Notes: generated from the sequence alone by a model not told the origin. Numbered from the stretch's first letter, positions 1 to 12,331 are shown. The stretch is DNA of 64,000 nucleotides from Porites lobata (GCA_942486035.1 CALNXK010000034.1:2321501-2385500); one strand, 5' to 3'. Numbers and translations: made by a program.

Positions 1-569
1 AACAAACTCTGTTTACCACACAAAGTTCTCGAAAGTTGTTTATTTTTTTGCATAAAAATCTTTGCAATTTATCAAGCAACACTCTTTAACTTGTTATTTA
101 AACTGTAATTAGTTGTACTATAGGTGTATATATTGTTTTTAACGGACTTGTACAAATAACTGCAAACACCAAACACCAGGAAAGGATTAAAGTGTTGATA
201 AGTAAAAAATATGAACATGTGACTTATATAATTCCTAAGGAACACCCCTTAGTATGGTCATCCAAGCTAAGGTCATCGAGATCAAGTGCTTTGTGTTACA
301 GGCTGCCATCTTGCATCAAAACTACTTAGGGGTTTGAAAATCAAGATGGCTGCCATTAATGGTAAGACGCGCTATCTCTTGACAATCTCACAGAAAAATA
401 GGGGACTATGAACAGTCTAAATGTGCAAAAACCACATAAACGAAATTGCTCTCAGTAAGATGTGGTGATGTTTGCCTGTAGAGGTTGTTTTTTATTAAGA
501 TATCAATTTACTGACTTTTTTCAAAAAATAAAATATTCATAATTTTTTTTCTGTCAGCAAGCCTTGGAG

Positions 570-1618
570 TAGTCTGCTACACAGCCGTTTTTAGTGTCGT
601 CACGCAACGCTCCTCCCCACAAACGGCTGCTGAAAACCGAACTACATTCCTTTCCCGTGATTAGCCAATTATAATTCAGCTCCCATTTTCTGGAAAGTGT
701 TCGCGCCCACGTTTGCGGTACTGTGACTCCTCCAATCACAGCTTTGCTTTTATCGGTGCCCCATGTGTGAATGACAGAATAATCAAAACGTCGCGTGAAA
801 ACAAGCAATTAACTAGAGTAGTGTTGTCGTAGTCGAGTCCTATTTAAAATTTAGGAGATAAGCACCAGCAGCAAGCAAGTCGAGCGAATTGCGACGCACA
901 ACATGGATGTGCTCATAAAGTTGCCAGGTATAGTTCGGGAAATCGCTCATCGATAATTTAAAAATTGCTTTTTGAATCAGTACCCTTGAGAGTTTAGTAT
1001 TCACAGGAACACAATAGGGCCATTTATACGAGGAAAAATAAGACGCGTCTTACATAAGACGTGTCTTAAATAAGACGCGAACTTTCCGTAAAAACGGCAC
1101 ATTTCGTCTAAAATAAGACGCGGCTTAGCTAAGACGCGTCTTATTAGATAAGACATGCTCCTATAAATGGTACAGTTCGCGTCTTATTTTTCCTCGTATA
1201 AATGGCCCTAATGAGCACATCCGGCACATTTAAATTCTTCATCACATATCAGTACATATGCACGTTAAATGAAGAACCAGCCGATCCTGGCAAAAGTCTT
1301 CTAGGCCTATCAAACCTTTCTTTCACTTGGAACTTTCTTGACCGCTTAAAACAAACTTTTTTGCAAATTAACCTTTTCGTTGCTTGAAAACACAGAGCCC
1401 GTCAAAATTCAGCGACGATTGATTGATTTGTCGAAAACTGAGAAGCGTGCTCGCTTCCTAGCGCCCCGCGGCTCACGTATTGTCAAACTTCTTGTGCATG
1501 ATTGGCTTGTTCGTTAGACCACAAACACAAAGGGAAAGGAATGTAGTTCGGTTTTCAGCAGCTGTTTGTGGGGAGGAGCATTGCGTGACGACACTAAAAA
1601 CGGCTGTGTAGCAGACTA
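570..1618. mobile_element. Non-autonomous DNA element, long TIRs, perfect 9-bp target duplication
   Basis: Terminal inverted repeats of about 90 bp start TAGTCTGCTACACAGCC. The element is flanked on both sides by GCCTTGGAG (561-569 and 1619-1627). A 9-bp duplication suggests a Mutator-like mobiliser, by inference. It contains no transposase. A second TA-flanked MITE is nested in it at 1015-1210. A short exon-like start (ATG at 903 followed by a GTATAG donor) lies inside the left half. Confidence 0.85.
1015..1210. mobile_element. TA-flanked MITE nested in the 570-1618 element
   Basis: The 196-bp unit has inverted ends GGGCCATTTATACGAGGAAA, about 30 bp long, flanked by TA. Inside are several alternating copies of AAGACGCGTCTTA-like palindromes. 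The TA flank fits Tc1/mariner-type mobilisation. Confidence 0.8.
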
Positions 1619-2407
1619 GCCTTGGAGATGCACTCACTGACAGATGACAGATATAGCTAATTCTCCAAATATACCATTAGTAAATTCACTTTCATTTTTA
1701 CAGTCCATCCTTATGCTGCACATCTTCAAATGCATGGGTGTGAGTGAGTTGGAAATTCACTTGCCTATTTTTAGACTGAAGCAGGTCTAGCCTTCATTAC
1801 AGTCATTTCTCATTGCTCATTACCTCAAGGGATTTTGTGTGAGGAACGTCTACATTTTGGCCTCAAAAATCCCTAATAAATAATGTAAATAGGGAGTTGA
1901 TAAATAGAAAAATCCATAAATGAGAAAAACAACCTAAGTAGTTGAAAAAGAAGCTAAAAAAAATCAGGCTTGATCAGGAACCCAGAATTTTCTTGCCATG
2001 TTCTTCTTAACCGCTATGGTTTATTCAGTTAGGTGTGAAGCTCACACCCACTTTCGTCCTGTCTGGTTGTCAGATGCCGCTTTGTTTGAGTTTCATTTTT
2101 TCTTGTTGATTACTAAAGAAGTGTTACGCTTTTAATATATTACAACAGCAAAATTGAGTAAGTCTTGGAAAACAACTGACTCTGACTGCAACCTTTGGCC
2201 CCCGTAATATACAAACGATAATTCCAAAGTTTTAGTTTTCATAATGGGTTAAAAAGAATATAGTAATAATATACAGTATACCAAACGTAACCAATCAGTA
2301 CCCTTGATCATATTCTGGACAGTTCACATGATCAGTTTGGAATTTTTGAGGCAAAAACTAATTGTCACCTCTCTCTTTTGAGAACAATGGGAGAAGGCCA
2401 GAAGTGG

Positions 2408-5400
2408 TCACATTTTGTCATCTTCTGCTGGGCAAGTTTTCCCACGTATGAAATCCACATTGCTGACATACTTCAGTTTATCAGGTCCCCAGGACTCAAA
2501 CAGATTCACTTCCTCCCTGTCTGGTTCATCATAAATAGTTGATATTATTACATTCCTTTCAGCCTTTGGTCGCTTCACATGTCGTTCTAGCTTTTCACCA
2601 TAATACCCAAGGCCTCTTTTACATTTCGGCAATTGTCCATCTGCAACAACAGGCTCTGTTACTCCCACCTGAGAAGAACCAAGGCTTCCACCTTCCTTCC
2701 AGCCTAGTTTTCTCATCAACCGGCCACCAAACCCACGGGTATATTTCTCAAATCCACCAATTTTATTGAGTGTTATGTCATTGCCTTTCTTCCACTGCCC
2801 TTCTAATCTCATCCTTAGAAGATCGCGTGAGTCTTTGTCACCACCATCTGTGTGTAGAGAAAATATTTTTACCTGAACTGTGAAGCACAACTTATAAAAA
2901 CCACAACGGAGGGCTGGTTAGCTGTGAGCTTTTTTTCGTAATCAAATTTGTTTTCTTCTGTCAAATAAGGGATAACTGGAAAAAAGTTGGAGTGACTCAT
3001 GTCTTAATGCAACATTCCCCCATCAAACAAAATTGTTCCGAGGTTAATAGCTGGCACTACTACTAAGAAATGTATTGGCAGCATTGCCTGTTTCCCTTCT
3101 TCAGTACAAGCTCCTTTTTACAAAAAATTATGTTATCATATTTTTATTATTTACAGAAGTGAATGGAATTGTGCTGGAATCAAAATAATGAGAAAAATAC
3201 ATCCCTCTCCAAAAACTTTATTATATCAACAGAATGAAATTAATTGTAGTTGCAAGAATGATACATTTTTTGACTTGTTAGTGCATATACCCACCTGGGT
3301 TTTCATATATTTCCATGTCTACATCCCAATCATCAGCAGTTTCTTCATCAAAGTCTGCTTCCTCCTGTTGCTTCCAGAAAGCTGCATCGGTGTAAAACAC
3401 AAGACCACTGCCTCCCTTCTCCCACTTGAGCTCAATTTCTTCTTCAAAAAGCCTCTCTTTTGTTCGATCTTGACTCGTGACATCATTGTGCAATGATTCA
3501 TGTCTGTCCCACTCTTCTGGCAGATCATCATCATCATTATGCTCAACATTACTTTCATCATCATCATTATCATCATCATCAATTGATCTTTTGCGATTAA
3601 AATCTTGGTCAGTTTCAGCAGTATGTTCATTCTCTTCAGTTTCAGAATTACAGCTATTGTTACCTTGATCAGAGCTTCTACTTCCTGTGGCATCCACATT
3701 TGATGTTGATGCTTTGTTTTTCTTCAATCCATTTACTTTTCCTTTTTCACTAACAGAACTAGAACTTCCCTTCTCCAAAGACTTGTAATCAAAAGGAACA
3801 TTGCTGTATTTCTTTTTAGATTTAGCAATAGAAACATTCAAATTCAGTTTTTTAATTACACAAGGTGGTAGCTTGCAAGCTCTTATTAACTCCTTAAATA
3901 CCAACAAAGGTGTTCCAACATTCCCATTAGGCATCAAAGGAGGTGGATGAAGCTCTGGTAGTTCCTTAAGGTCATGCTTTGAAAATTCTAAGTTTGTCCT
4001 TGTGAAGGAATGCACTCTTTTTTCCTGTTTTGTTTTATACAGAATGTCCTCACTGGTGTCTGCAATAAGAAAGATACATGTAGTGAGCATGCATTAAGCA
4101 TGAGGTCAAGATGGCCGGATAATGGCGACCAAGTTCTCTCTATAAAATGGCACTTAGTTATATCAGTGATAGGAATGTGTAAATGATACCACAGGGCACC
4201 CACACAATCTGTTTCTGTAACCGATTGTTGTTTTATAGTAAATGCACAGGATTTACCATTTGCTTCATCTATAGTGATATATCGCTACACATGTATATAA
4301 ATCAACCATCCTGCTGATTGTCTCTTTTTAATTGGATGTTGATAAACAATAATCGATTAAAAATACTCACCTAGTCTACTTTTCATTGGTTATTGTTTAA
4401 CCATTTGTTTAACGACATCCAATCAAAAGGAGGCAATCAGCAGGATGGATCAATTTATTACATTCTAGATATCTTCAATGATGTGCAAACCAAGACAATT
4501 GTGTATTATACATTTGGGATGGTTTCTAGCTGGTACGCATAAATCTTGCTGTTTTTTGTTTTCTTCTTTGTAACTCTACAGGAGCATAATGATCTCTACC
4601 CTGTCCTGATATGATAACGCTCTCTTCTATGTGTTTCAATTCAACTTTCCACCAGACAACTCTTAAGCATTATGTACAAAACTCACATCTACACATCAAA
4701 AACATTGATTTCTCACATACAGGACAATGTCTCACACCTCACTCATAAATCTCTCTACTTGTTCACTGATGCGTTAATGGGAAAATAATCAGTGTTTTGC
4801 TGTTTATTATTCTGTAACCCTCAGAGGTCGTTGGAACATCTCCCATGGTGTTCAAAAGTCATCAGATCCTCCTCGACAAAGACTGGAAAATCTCAAAAAA
4901 TCTTAAGCGATGTTCCAAAGTTATCAAAAGATTCTTAGACGTCCATTAATCAGGGCACAAAGTTGGTGTCTGTTATTATGGGGGGTGGTCATGAGAGGTC
5001 CCAATAAATTGCTTTGAGTGGAAAAACTAATTTTTGTTATTTTGCATAGGTGGTCACTTAGACTAGGAAATGTAGTTGCTCTTATTAAGGTTGAGACTCT
5101 GTATGGGTATTTCTGATGAAATCAAAGCCGCGACAATCGCTAACTCAATTGATGACACAACCATCTCAGAATTGAAGGGATGATCACATTGCCATTCAAC
5201 CAAATTAGACAACATTGGTCATGCAGTGACAGCAGACAAATATACCAAAAAATGTGATGCACATTCTGAGATTTTGCTAAACCTGTCCCTTTTCTGTTTC
5301 TTCATTTCGTTGTTGTCGTGGTAGTTCCTCACAGCTGCTTAAAAACCTTATCTTGATATGCAACGATTTCTTTGAAAAACTGATGTTTTGATGATAAACG

Positions 5401-5842
5401 CACAACAAAACAATATCTGTAGGTACCCATAGAGGGGCTTTAGGTTAGTCTTCAATTGCAACAACACTCACACTAATTTATATGATTTAAACCTGGAGAA
5501 TTTTTACAACTCTAAATTCGAGACTGCTCCGAATCTCTCAATTTAAGAAAAACTTTTCTTATTTTGAGTAAATTTAAAACAAATCATAGGATAAGAAGTC
5601 TTTTATCTGCAATTTATACAGGCAGTTTGAATTTACGAGAAGAAAACTCTTATTCTATGATCTGTTTTAATTTTTTTCTTAAAATACGAAATCTCAAATT
5701 TAGTGTATCTTGCAAATTTGTATAGGTAATAGCATGATTTGTAGTGATATTTGGCATAAATACCACGAGTAATATTTCGAAATTGCTATATGTAATTTCC
5801 CGAGCCGTTAGGCGAGAGAAATTTGAGACAATTTTGAAATAT

Positions 5843-5876
<34 letters not shown>

Positions 5877-6414
5877 AGCATGCTATTATTTGTTTATACT
5901 ACTACCTGCAAAGGTTTTTAATTTTCACATTTAGGGTGTTTCAAATTAAGCTGAAATACCACTGCTCTAAGCCAATCAAATTGCCGAAATTTCTCATGTA
6001 GTAGTATAAAAAGCGTAATTAAATACAACGTAGGAATTACAAACCTTGTCCTGTTTTGATGCTTATCTTTGATATAACTGCTTTGGATGGAAAGTATTTG
6101 CCATTTCGGTCAACCCAGTTTTTGCCACGATAACGCTTTATCAACTCCTCTAATTTTTCATTCAGCACTAACACAACACAACATGTAGTATTTGACGTTT
6201 GAACTTCTCCGTCACCATCATTCAAAGTCACATCTTGTCTAATTTCAGGTCGATGTCGAAAATGAAAACATCTAAATCCCCAAGTTTCGTCGTTGATGAA
6301 GTCCGTAAACATCGCCCTCAAGTCAGCCGAGTGAAATTCTTTCGGAATATTCCCAACTATTCCATAACATAATTGTGCTTTTTCCCTAGACGTTTGGTTC
6401 TCTGAATCATCCAT
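2408..6414 (-). CDS. GPATCH3: G-patch domain-containing protein 3 (GPATCH3), 3 exons, complete
   Basis: Coding exons are 6414-6045, 4059-3295 and 2847-2408. The phases close (370+765+440 bp) and give 524 residues, close to the human length of about 525. The N-terminal part (residues 1-123) carries the conserved IGNIP and FRCFHFRHRPE motifs. The middle has a HPPPLMPNGNVGTPL block, an acidic stretch encoded by ATC/ATG-rich repeats, and EEIELKWEKGGSGLVFYTDA. A G-patch (about residues 409-455, GFEKYTRGFG then LGW) and ISTIYDEP lie near the C terminus. The start is the ATG at 6414; the longer open frame above it begins with a non-ATG codon. The G-patch is known to contact nucleic acids or DEAH helicases. 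Vertebrate GPATCH3 has been reported to dampen RIG-I-like receptor signalling; whether that holds here is unknown. The gene shares a short divergent promoter with MORN3. Identity is very secure. Confidence 0.95.
4306..4448. mobile_element. MITE in GPATCH3 intron 1
   Basis: Inverted ends CCATCCTGCTGATTG are flanked by the direct repeat ATCAA (4301-4305, 4449-4453). The 143-bp unit has roughly 45-bp arms and no coding content. Confidence 0.75.
5512..5704. repeat. Imperfect fold-back repeat in GPATCH3 intron 1
   Basis: An arm beginning CTAAATTCGAG pairs with a downstream arm containing CTCAAATTTAG. The matching inner parts (AAATCATAGGATAAG and CTTATTCTATGATCT) show about 80% complementarity. 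It is AT-rich and probably a decayed MITE. Confidence 0.6.
5729..5886. mobile_element. MITE-like hairpin in GPATCH3 intron 1
   Basis: Outer ends ATAGCATG and CATGCTAT enclose arms GTGATATTTGGCATAAATAC and GTATTTATGCCAAATATCAC with a short loop. It lies about 150 bp from GPATCH3 exon 1. Confidence 0.7.
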
Positions 6415-6680
6415 ATTACAGTAATATTTCTTCACAAGGAGAGTGTTACAATGATTTTTTACCGGGAAAAATAAACAACGTTCACAGAATGCGCCATTTT
6501 GATTTACAACGTGAGCGCCACAAAGACATCATGGGATAGAACTGTACCTGGATAAGTCGGTCATGTAACCCGAGCGAAATGTCCCCAGGGTTGCTTACTA
6601 AGTAACCTGGCCTATCCTTAGTAACAGGCGGTAAATAATCAGCTAATTAGCAGGAAGGCTGCAGCAAAATCTTCGGCAAA
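6415..6680. promoter_or_regulatory. Divergent GPATCH3/MORN3 intergenic promoter
   Basis: Only 266 bp separate the start codons of two head-to-head genes, so both core promoters and 5' UTRs must fit here. No TATA box stands out. That is what is expected of a compact bidirectional promoter, but transcription start sites cannot be placed from the sequence. Confidence 0.6.
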
Positions 6681-9600
6681 ATGCCTATAACTAAACAACC
6701 AAAGAAAAGCGAGCCTTTGTGGAAAGAATGGGACTATAAAGCACAGAAGAAAGGCGTCCATCACACCGTTTACTCTGTAAATGGTGATCGATACACGGGC
6801 GAATGGGATGACAACAAAAAGAATGGTAAGCTTGACCAACGTTCGAATTCAGTCAGGATTCTATCTAATTTGTTCTACAGAGAAATGCTGTCTTAAAAAT
6901 TACTTTTGTTGTAGCACTTTTTATGAGATCAGTTTTAAGTTAAACGTTCAGTTAAGTTTATGTATATGTTGTAGTTAATTTTTTGTCTCAGGTAATGCTT
7001 GTTTTTCGTTTGTTTTTGGGTATTCTAATGAAGTTGAAACAAAAGAAAAACAAAAATTACCTGAGATAAAAAAATTAACTGCAACATATATCTTTGGATT
7101 CGATTTTAAAGTCTGATATAAATTCCAGATAAAATAAAAAATCCTTAGCTTCTTTAAATACATGTAATTTAATCAAGTACATTCTTTTAAGAGACTGCAC
7201 ATGAGAGAGGCATATTATTTACTGAATACCCTGGCTTACAAGTACCAAGATAATCCGTGGTCATGACCTAGGTCACTGGAGTATGGTTCCAAGCCCCAGG
7301 GGAGTACTTTAGGAATTTCTCAGTGGGGATGTACCACTGGGACCCTAACCTATACTAGAGCTAGTTCAGCTGAATTTTGCTACGCTATACTAGAGTAAAC
7401 TCCCCAAATCCCCCCTATCCTAGAGTAGCTGTTTCCCTAGCCTAGATAAAATCTTCAACCAACTGATCAGTTTCCTGAAAAATGATACCCTATTCTAGGG
7501 GCAAATGCAGACATTTATTGGAATGGCCCAATGACACTTTCTTTCTGTGAAAGGCTTTGAATGTGTTACATGTTTTTGGCTCAGTTGGTTTAATTATTAA
7601 AAAAGGTTCCCAAAAAATTCCACAGAGCCTGGAAACAGCAGGATGTGGTTTTAAAATCAACATGGTAATAGTAGAGATATGTAATTTGAAGAAGTCAAGA
7701 TATAATGTGGTGGCAAAAATCATACAAAATTAAGACTGGTATTCAACATCAACAAATGCCTTAAACAAATCTGTATAATTTATAAAAACAACTATGTCAT
7801 TACCTTCCTCATAACATATTTGAAACTAAAGTGGAAGCCCTTTTTAATGCAACCACCGTTGGGCCATAAAATCCTGGGCCCAGTTCCTGAAAGGTTGATT
7901 AGCGTTAGTCCAGCGGGATTAAAATTTTGTTCAGTTTTTGTATTTTACATTCCTATGTATTGCTTAGGGTAACATTTTGTGTTATCATTACTGTATCTTG
8001 TAGTAGAGGCTCAACAGTGTTTTGTAACCTCGAGTAGCATGTTCTTAGACGAGAAAACCGTGCTTGAAATTTGGCTTAATCCTGGGTTAAAGTTAACCAT
8101 CTTTCGAGGAACCGGGCCAAGTTCGTAAATAATGAGGTGGTCGCATTAATGGAGTCTTCAAAGTAACAGAATGATTCAGATATGTTAAGGTTTGGGTCAA
8201 AAGACTATGGTCATAATATTGAGGTGGTTGTATAAATGGGGTGGTCATAAGGTGGGATTCCACTGTAGATATTAAATGAGTCTTTCCAGTGGTGCTCAAC
8301 AGAGGTCAAAGAAGGGGGGATGACCAAACATCAAAAGGCACTGACCTTTGTTGCTCATAGTTCTTCTGTCACACACTTGACTGAGGTAGTATGCTGTTTA
8401 CTGCTTGTGAAGAAATTAAAATTTAATTTCTTCACAAGCAGTAAACAGCATACTACCTCAGTCAAGTGTGTGACAGAAGAACTATGAGCAACAAAGGTCA
8501 GTGCCTTTTGTCATGAGCATTTAATGCTCATGACAATAATTTAATTTCTTTATGGTCTTAGGAAAGGGAACCATGACATGGAAGAAATCTGGAACTATTT
8601 ATGATGGAGACTGGAAAGATGACCGCCGATGTGGATTTGGTACATACAGTGTTTCTGAAGGTGCTGGATACAGAAAAGTTTATTCAGGGGGATGGAAAAA
8701 TGATAAGAGACATGTATGTGTTTTGTAATTTTAGCTGGTTTTTTTTTTTTTTTTCAACAATACAAGTCAAGTCGTATGCAGATACAAGGTTTCTGGCAGT
8801 AATTTTTACATGCTATGTGATTCTGTGAGCACACGAAGAACCTTCAATCTTCCTAGGTCAAGAGACTCTTCTCTCACCAAAGCTGCTTGTAAGAAAATAT
8901 TAGGCTTGTTTCACACATATGAGTGCAGGCTCTGTTTCTCGAACAGCTGCTAAGCCTAAGAAAACATTTTGGATACAACCATAAGGGGATTGTACATACT
9001 TCTAATCCACCACGGCGATAAATTCACATGGTATTCAACCAAGGAAAATAAAATTTCATTCACAATAGTGCATTTGGAGTATTTGGATGTTAAGCATTTT
9101 CTAGTACAAATAAATAATATGAACTTATCAGTACAGTGACTACTACTATGTAAGTTATCAAAAAAGGGACGTCCAGATTCTAGCACCGTTAAGTTTTAAG
9201 GTTTTTTGTGTGAGTTTGTAAATGTGTCTCATTCCTAGGGTTATGGAACTAACTTCTACTCTGCCAATGAATACTATGAGGGGGAGTGGTATGCAGACAA
9301 GCGCAGTGGCTGGGGACGAATGTATTATGCTGATGGTTCAGTTTATGAGGGAGAGTGGTACAATGACTTGAGAAACGGAGAGGGCATGCTTAGGCTAGGT
9401 AAGGTTGAAATGGTAAATATCAACTTTCTGTTTAATCAGAAAAAATCTCTGTTTTAAACCTGCATGTTCAATGCCAAGTCGGGAAAAAACTGTAAAATTA
9501 TTATATTCAGTCTTTGTCTATATTTAATTTTAAACCAAAACTTTTTAGGCTACAATAGATGAGCTTGTGGAAGTTGCCTGGAAAGATGGTGGAGCCACAA

Positions 9601-11321
9601 GCAGAAGACAGACCTGCCAACCCCTGATAAAGGAAAATCTGGAGACCCATGAAAAAAAATCTGGAGATTCTATAAAAAATAGTGAGATTCTATTTTTTTC
9701 CCGATCAAGATTAAAAAAACCCCTTTTCCATCGAGGAAAGTCATTAACAGTTTATTTAAATGTTTTATTTGTGTTCCCATGGGAGACGCCTGGGAATTAG
9801 ACCTCGTTCCCAGGGCCTACTCCCCTTTCAAAATGGCGGACAGACACGAAGAAAAACGATTAAGTTTATTGAACACAAGCGAAAATCACAGCTGGGTACA
9901 AAAAGTAAGAACAGTGTTCTTCTTTATTAGTTTTTCACTTTATGGCACAAGCATTCCTCGTTAATTTCCCATTTTTATTCTGATTCAACAACTTAAATCA
10001 TTTCAGAATGATTTTTCCCAAAACCCGTGAGATTGAGGAGCCTTGTCGTGAGACCGTGAGAAATGACAAAAAATCGTGAGACTCACGGCAGAACCGTGAG
10101 AGTTGGCAGGTCTGAGAAGAGCCGAGTGCGTAGGGTAACCATGACCTCTCTGTGAGTGGCAACTATCAGGCACCATCACACTGAAAAACAGTGGAACAAT
10201 GATACTTACCTCATCCTTACCACAGAGAGGGAGGGAGGACAGAGAGTTAAATTGCCTAGCACAATCAAAAGAGGCCAAGCGCACGTGAGAATGAGTGACC
10301 TCAACAGCAGTACTGTAAAACTACATGAACCCCTGCAGACCCCAGACCACTCCGCATACCTGCAACAGGGGAGGGGAGTAAGGAGGTTTTCATCAATTTT
10401 TTACAGCTTGGATGTTTAACATACAAAATATTTGACTTCTCTGTGTGTAGCAAATGAAAATCGCTATGAGGGACAGTGGAAAGATGATAAGAAACATGGA
10501 AAGGGAAGATTCTTTTATCTTGATCGTGGGCAGATGTACACTGGAGTGTGGTGTGATGACATTCCAAAATGTGGCACTGTAGAAGATTTTGGTCGCCAAG
10601 AAGCCCCGAAGCCAACCATATACCCTTTACCAGAGGTTGGTATAAACTAAAGGTCTCCATGAACCTGTTATGGAGTGTAACATTATAAACTGAATGAAAG
10701 AGTATTATTTTGAATCAAAGCTTGTGGGTTAACAGTTTGCCATGTCTATGTGTATATGGATTTTCCCAGTACAGTACAGCATGGTAAACTCAGATCTCTA
10801 GGTTTTGTTGTGACATGGGATTTGCAGGTCTGATCAGAGATGTTGCATGTGTTGTCTCCATCAGTCAGTTGGGGGTTGGTTGGGCCTGGCTTTGCACTGG
10901 GCTCTTTTCTCCTTCAGATTGATGATCCTGGCTGCCTTAAAGTGAAGGATGGCTTGGTAGCACAAGTTTCTCCACTGTGTTTTGTTCAGTGCTAAATTCC
11001 GCTCCCCATTTTATTGGGTGTTTTAACTTACAGGTATTCAAATAATGGCCTTAAGAGTGTCCTTGTGGTGGAGTTTGGTATATGCTGTAGCAACACGAGG
11101 GAATACCTTATGAAAGACATGTAGTGATCAGACAGAGAATATAAATCTCAGGAATTCCATAAGCTTTGCAAATAAACCTCTGAACGACCACAAACTTATT
11201 AGTCATACTGCCACATTGATTCCTTTGTTTCTGCTATTACTTTTCAATACAGTGCAAGCTTCAGGATTTGAGAGGAGTAGTGAAGGATGCTGAAGATATG
11301 TTTCTAGATGAGCAGCAATGA
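6681..11321 (+). CDS. MORN3: MORN repeat-containing protein 3 (MORN3), 5 exons, complete
   Basis: Exons are 6681-6825, 8562-8713, 9239-9398, 10451-10635 and 11253-11321. The phases close and yield 236 residues against about 240 in human. The N terminus (PKKSEPLWKEWD) is nearly identical to vertebrate MORN3. Seven MORN-type units follow, with cores YTGEW, YDGDW, YSGGW, YEGEW, YEGEW, YEGQW and YTGVW. The C-terminal DFGRQEAP block is diagnostic of the MORN3 family. In mammals MORN3 is a testis/cilium-associated scaffold, so a sperm or ciliary role is likely here by inference. Intron 1 holds a perfect 179-bp palindrome just upstream of exon 2, and intron 3 holds a TIR element. A tandem poly(A) signal (AATAAATAAA) lies at 11789. 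The gene ends tail to tail with Orai. Confidence 0.95.
7296..7500. repeat. Dispersed repeat, copy 1 (MORN3 intron 1)
   Basis: This shares blocks such as CAGCTGAATTTTGCTACGCT and CTGATCAGTTTCCTG with the reverse complement of 15800-16080. It is a divergent interspersed repeat with no coding potential. Confidence 0.6.
8332..8510. repeat. Perfect 179-bp palindrome in MORN3 intron 1
   Basis: Two 89-bp arms, 8332-8420 and 8422-8510, are exact reverse complements around a single base at 8421. The end lies 51 bp before MORN3 exon 2. Transcribed RNA would fold into a very long hairpin. Confidence 0.95.
8509..8535. repeat. Second short palindrome next to the large one
   Basis: TGTCATGAGCATT and its exact complement flank one T. 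It overlaps the right end of the 179-bp palindrome by two bases, so the two hairpins are contiguous. Confidence 0.9.
9609..10114. mobile_element. TIR element in MORN3 intron 3
   Basis: Ends CAGACCTGCCAAC and GTTGGCAGGTCTG are inverted. AGAAGA flanks both sides, a probable short target duplication. The interior has Ser/Arg-poor, non-coding repeats of GTGAGA. No transposase is present. Confidence 0.7.
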
Positions 11322-11788
11322 AGATGACCCTCTTTACTGATGAAAATATTATTAATTTATTACTTTCTAGATATCTTTAATCTACAATTGTGTATTATAC
11401 ATTTAGGTAAAGAATGTTAAACGTACATGTAACAAGCCATCAATCCTCTACCATTATGTAAATGATTCAATTTCCAAAGGATTTGGCTCAAGATAGTCTT
11501 ACCTCTATTGCCTCATCTATAAAATTGGAGAGAGAGATATTTTAATTTCATTCAAGTTGCATATTGTAAAAACATTCAAACATGACCCTTTAACAGGAAT
11601 CAAGAGCAAGCCATGCCATGGGCAAAAAAGCCAGTAGTATCTGCTGTTTGAAGTGAAAATCTAATATAGGAGAAGCAAAGGACAGTATTTTACTTAATCA
11701 CCAACTTATGTACATAATATAATAACTGTTTCTTATTATCTTCCCACCTTTGTAAAACATTACTTTTTCTTTACATGTACCTTCTGTC

Positions 11789-11798
11789 AATAAATAAA
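11789..11798 (+). terminator. Likely MORN3 polyadenylation signal
   Basis: Two overlapping AATAAA hexamers occur about 470 bp after the MORN3 stop codon, in AT-rich sequence with a T-run just downstream. It is the best poly(A) signal candidate for this gene; the cleavage site itself is not determined. Confidence 0.5.
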
Positions 11799-12041
11799 AC
11801 TATTTTTTCCATTAAGAAGTGTCTACAAACACCTCTACATAGCTTGAGTACTATTTTTGACTTCTACAGCACCCTCACTTTCAGTTTCATGTAAAAAAGG
11901 TTAGCATGTGTTTTCTCTGTTGACTAGCAGCAGCTAATAAATTAAAGGCAATAATATTATTAATGCTATAGAGAAACATTTGCTAATATGTTGTGCATCA
12001 CCCTTCCCCTTTATGATAATGAGGAGGCAGCAAGGCTAAAG

Positions 12042-12331
12042 TACCCTGCGAGCAAGTTCTCCAGGGCGCTCTGGCAGCGGGGAGCGGGTAAAGGAAGGAC
12101 AGCTTGCAACTGCATCTCTGAAATTTGAATTCTGCCTCCAATTCCCCTGTAGCTCCCCGTAGACTGAGCTGTTAGATTTCCACCAATCAGCATGAAGTGG
12201 AAACCAGCACGAATGTAACAGACATTGAAAAACAAGTGAAAGCTTGCACCAAGGTTAATGATGTCATTACTAATGTCATCTCTGCCAATCAGCATTTCAC
12301 ACTGCTCTCTCGAGGGCTTGCTCCCAGGCTA
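12042..12331. mobile_element. TA-ended element, TACCCTGCGAGCAAG type
   Basis: The 290-bp unit begins TACCCTGCGAGCAAG and ends CTTGCTCCCAGGCTA. GCTAAAG lies on both sides with a one-base offset, an imperfect 9-bp-type duplication. It is related to the neighbouring 12379-12540 element. Confidence 0.65.

Noticed and set aside
3188..3699. Additional frames overlapping GPATCH3 exon 2
   Set aside because: They are frame shadows of an acidic, ATC/ATG-repeat coding stretch; only the GPATCH3 frame has homology and phase continuity.
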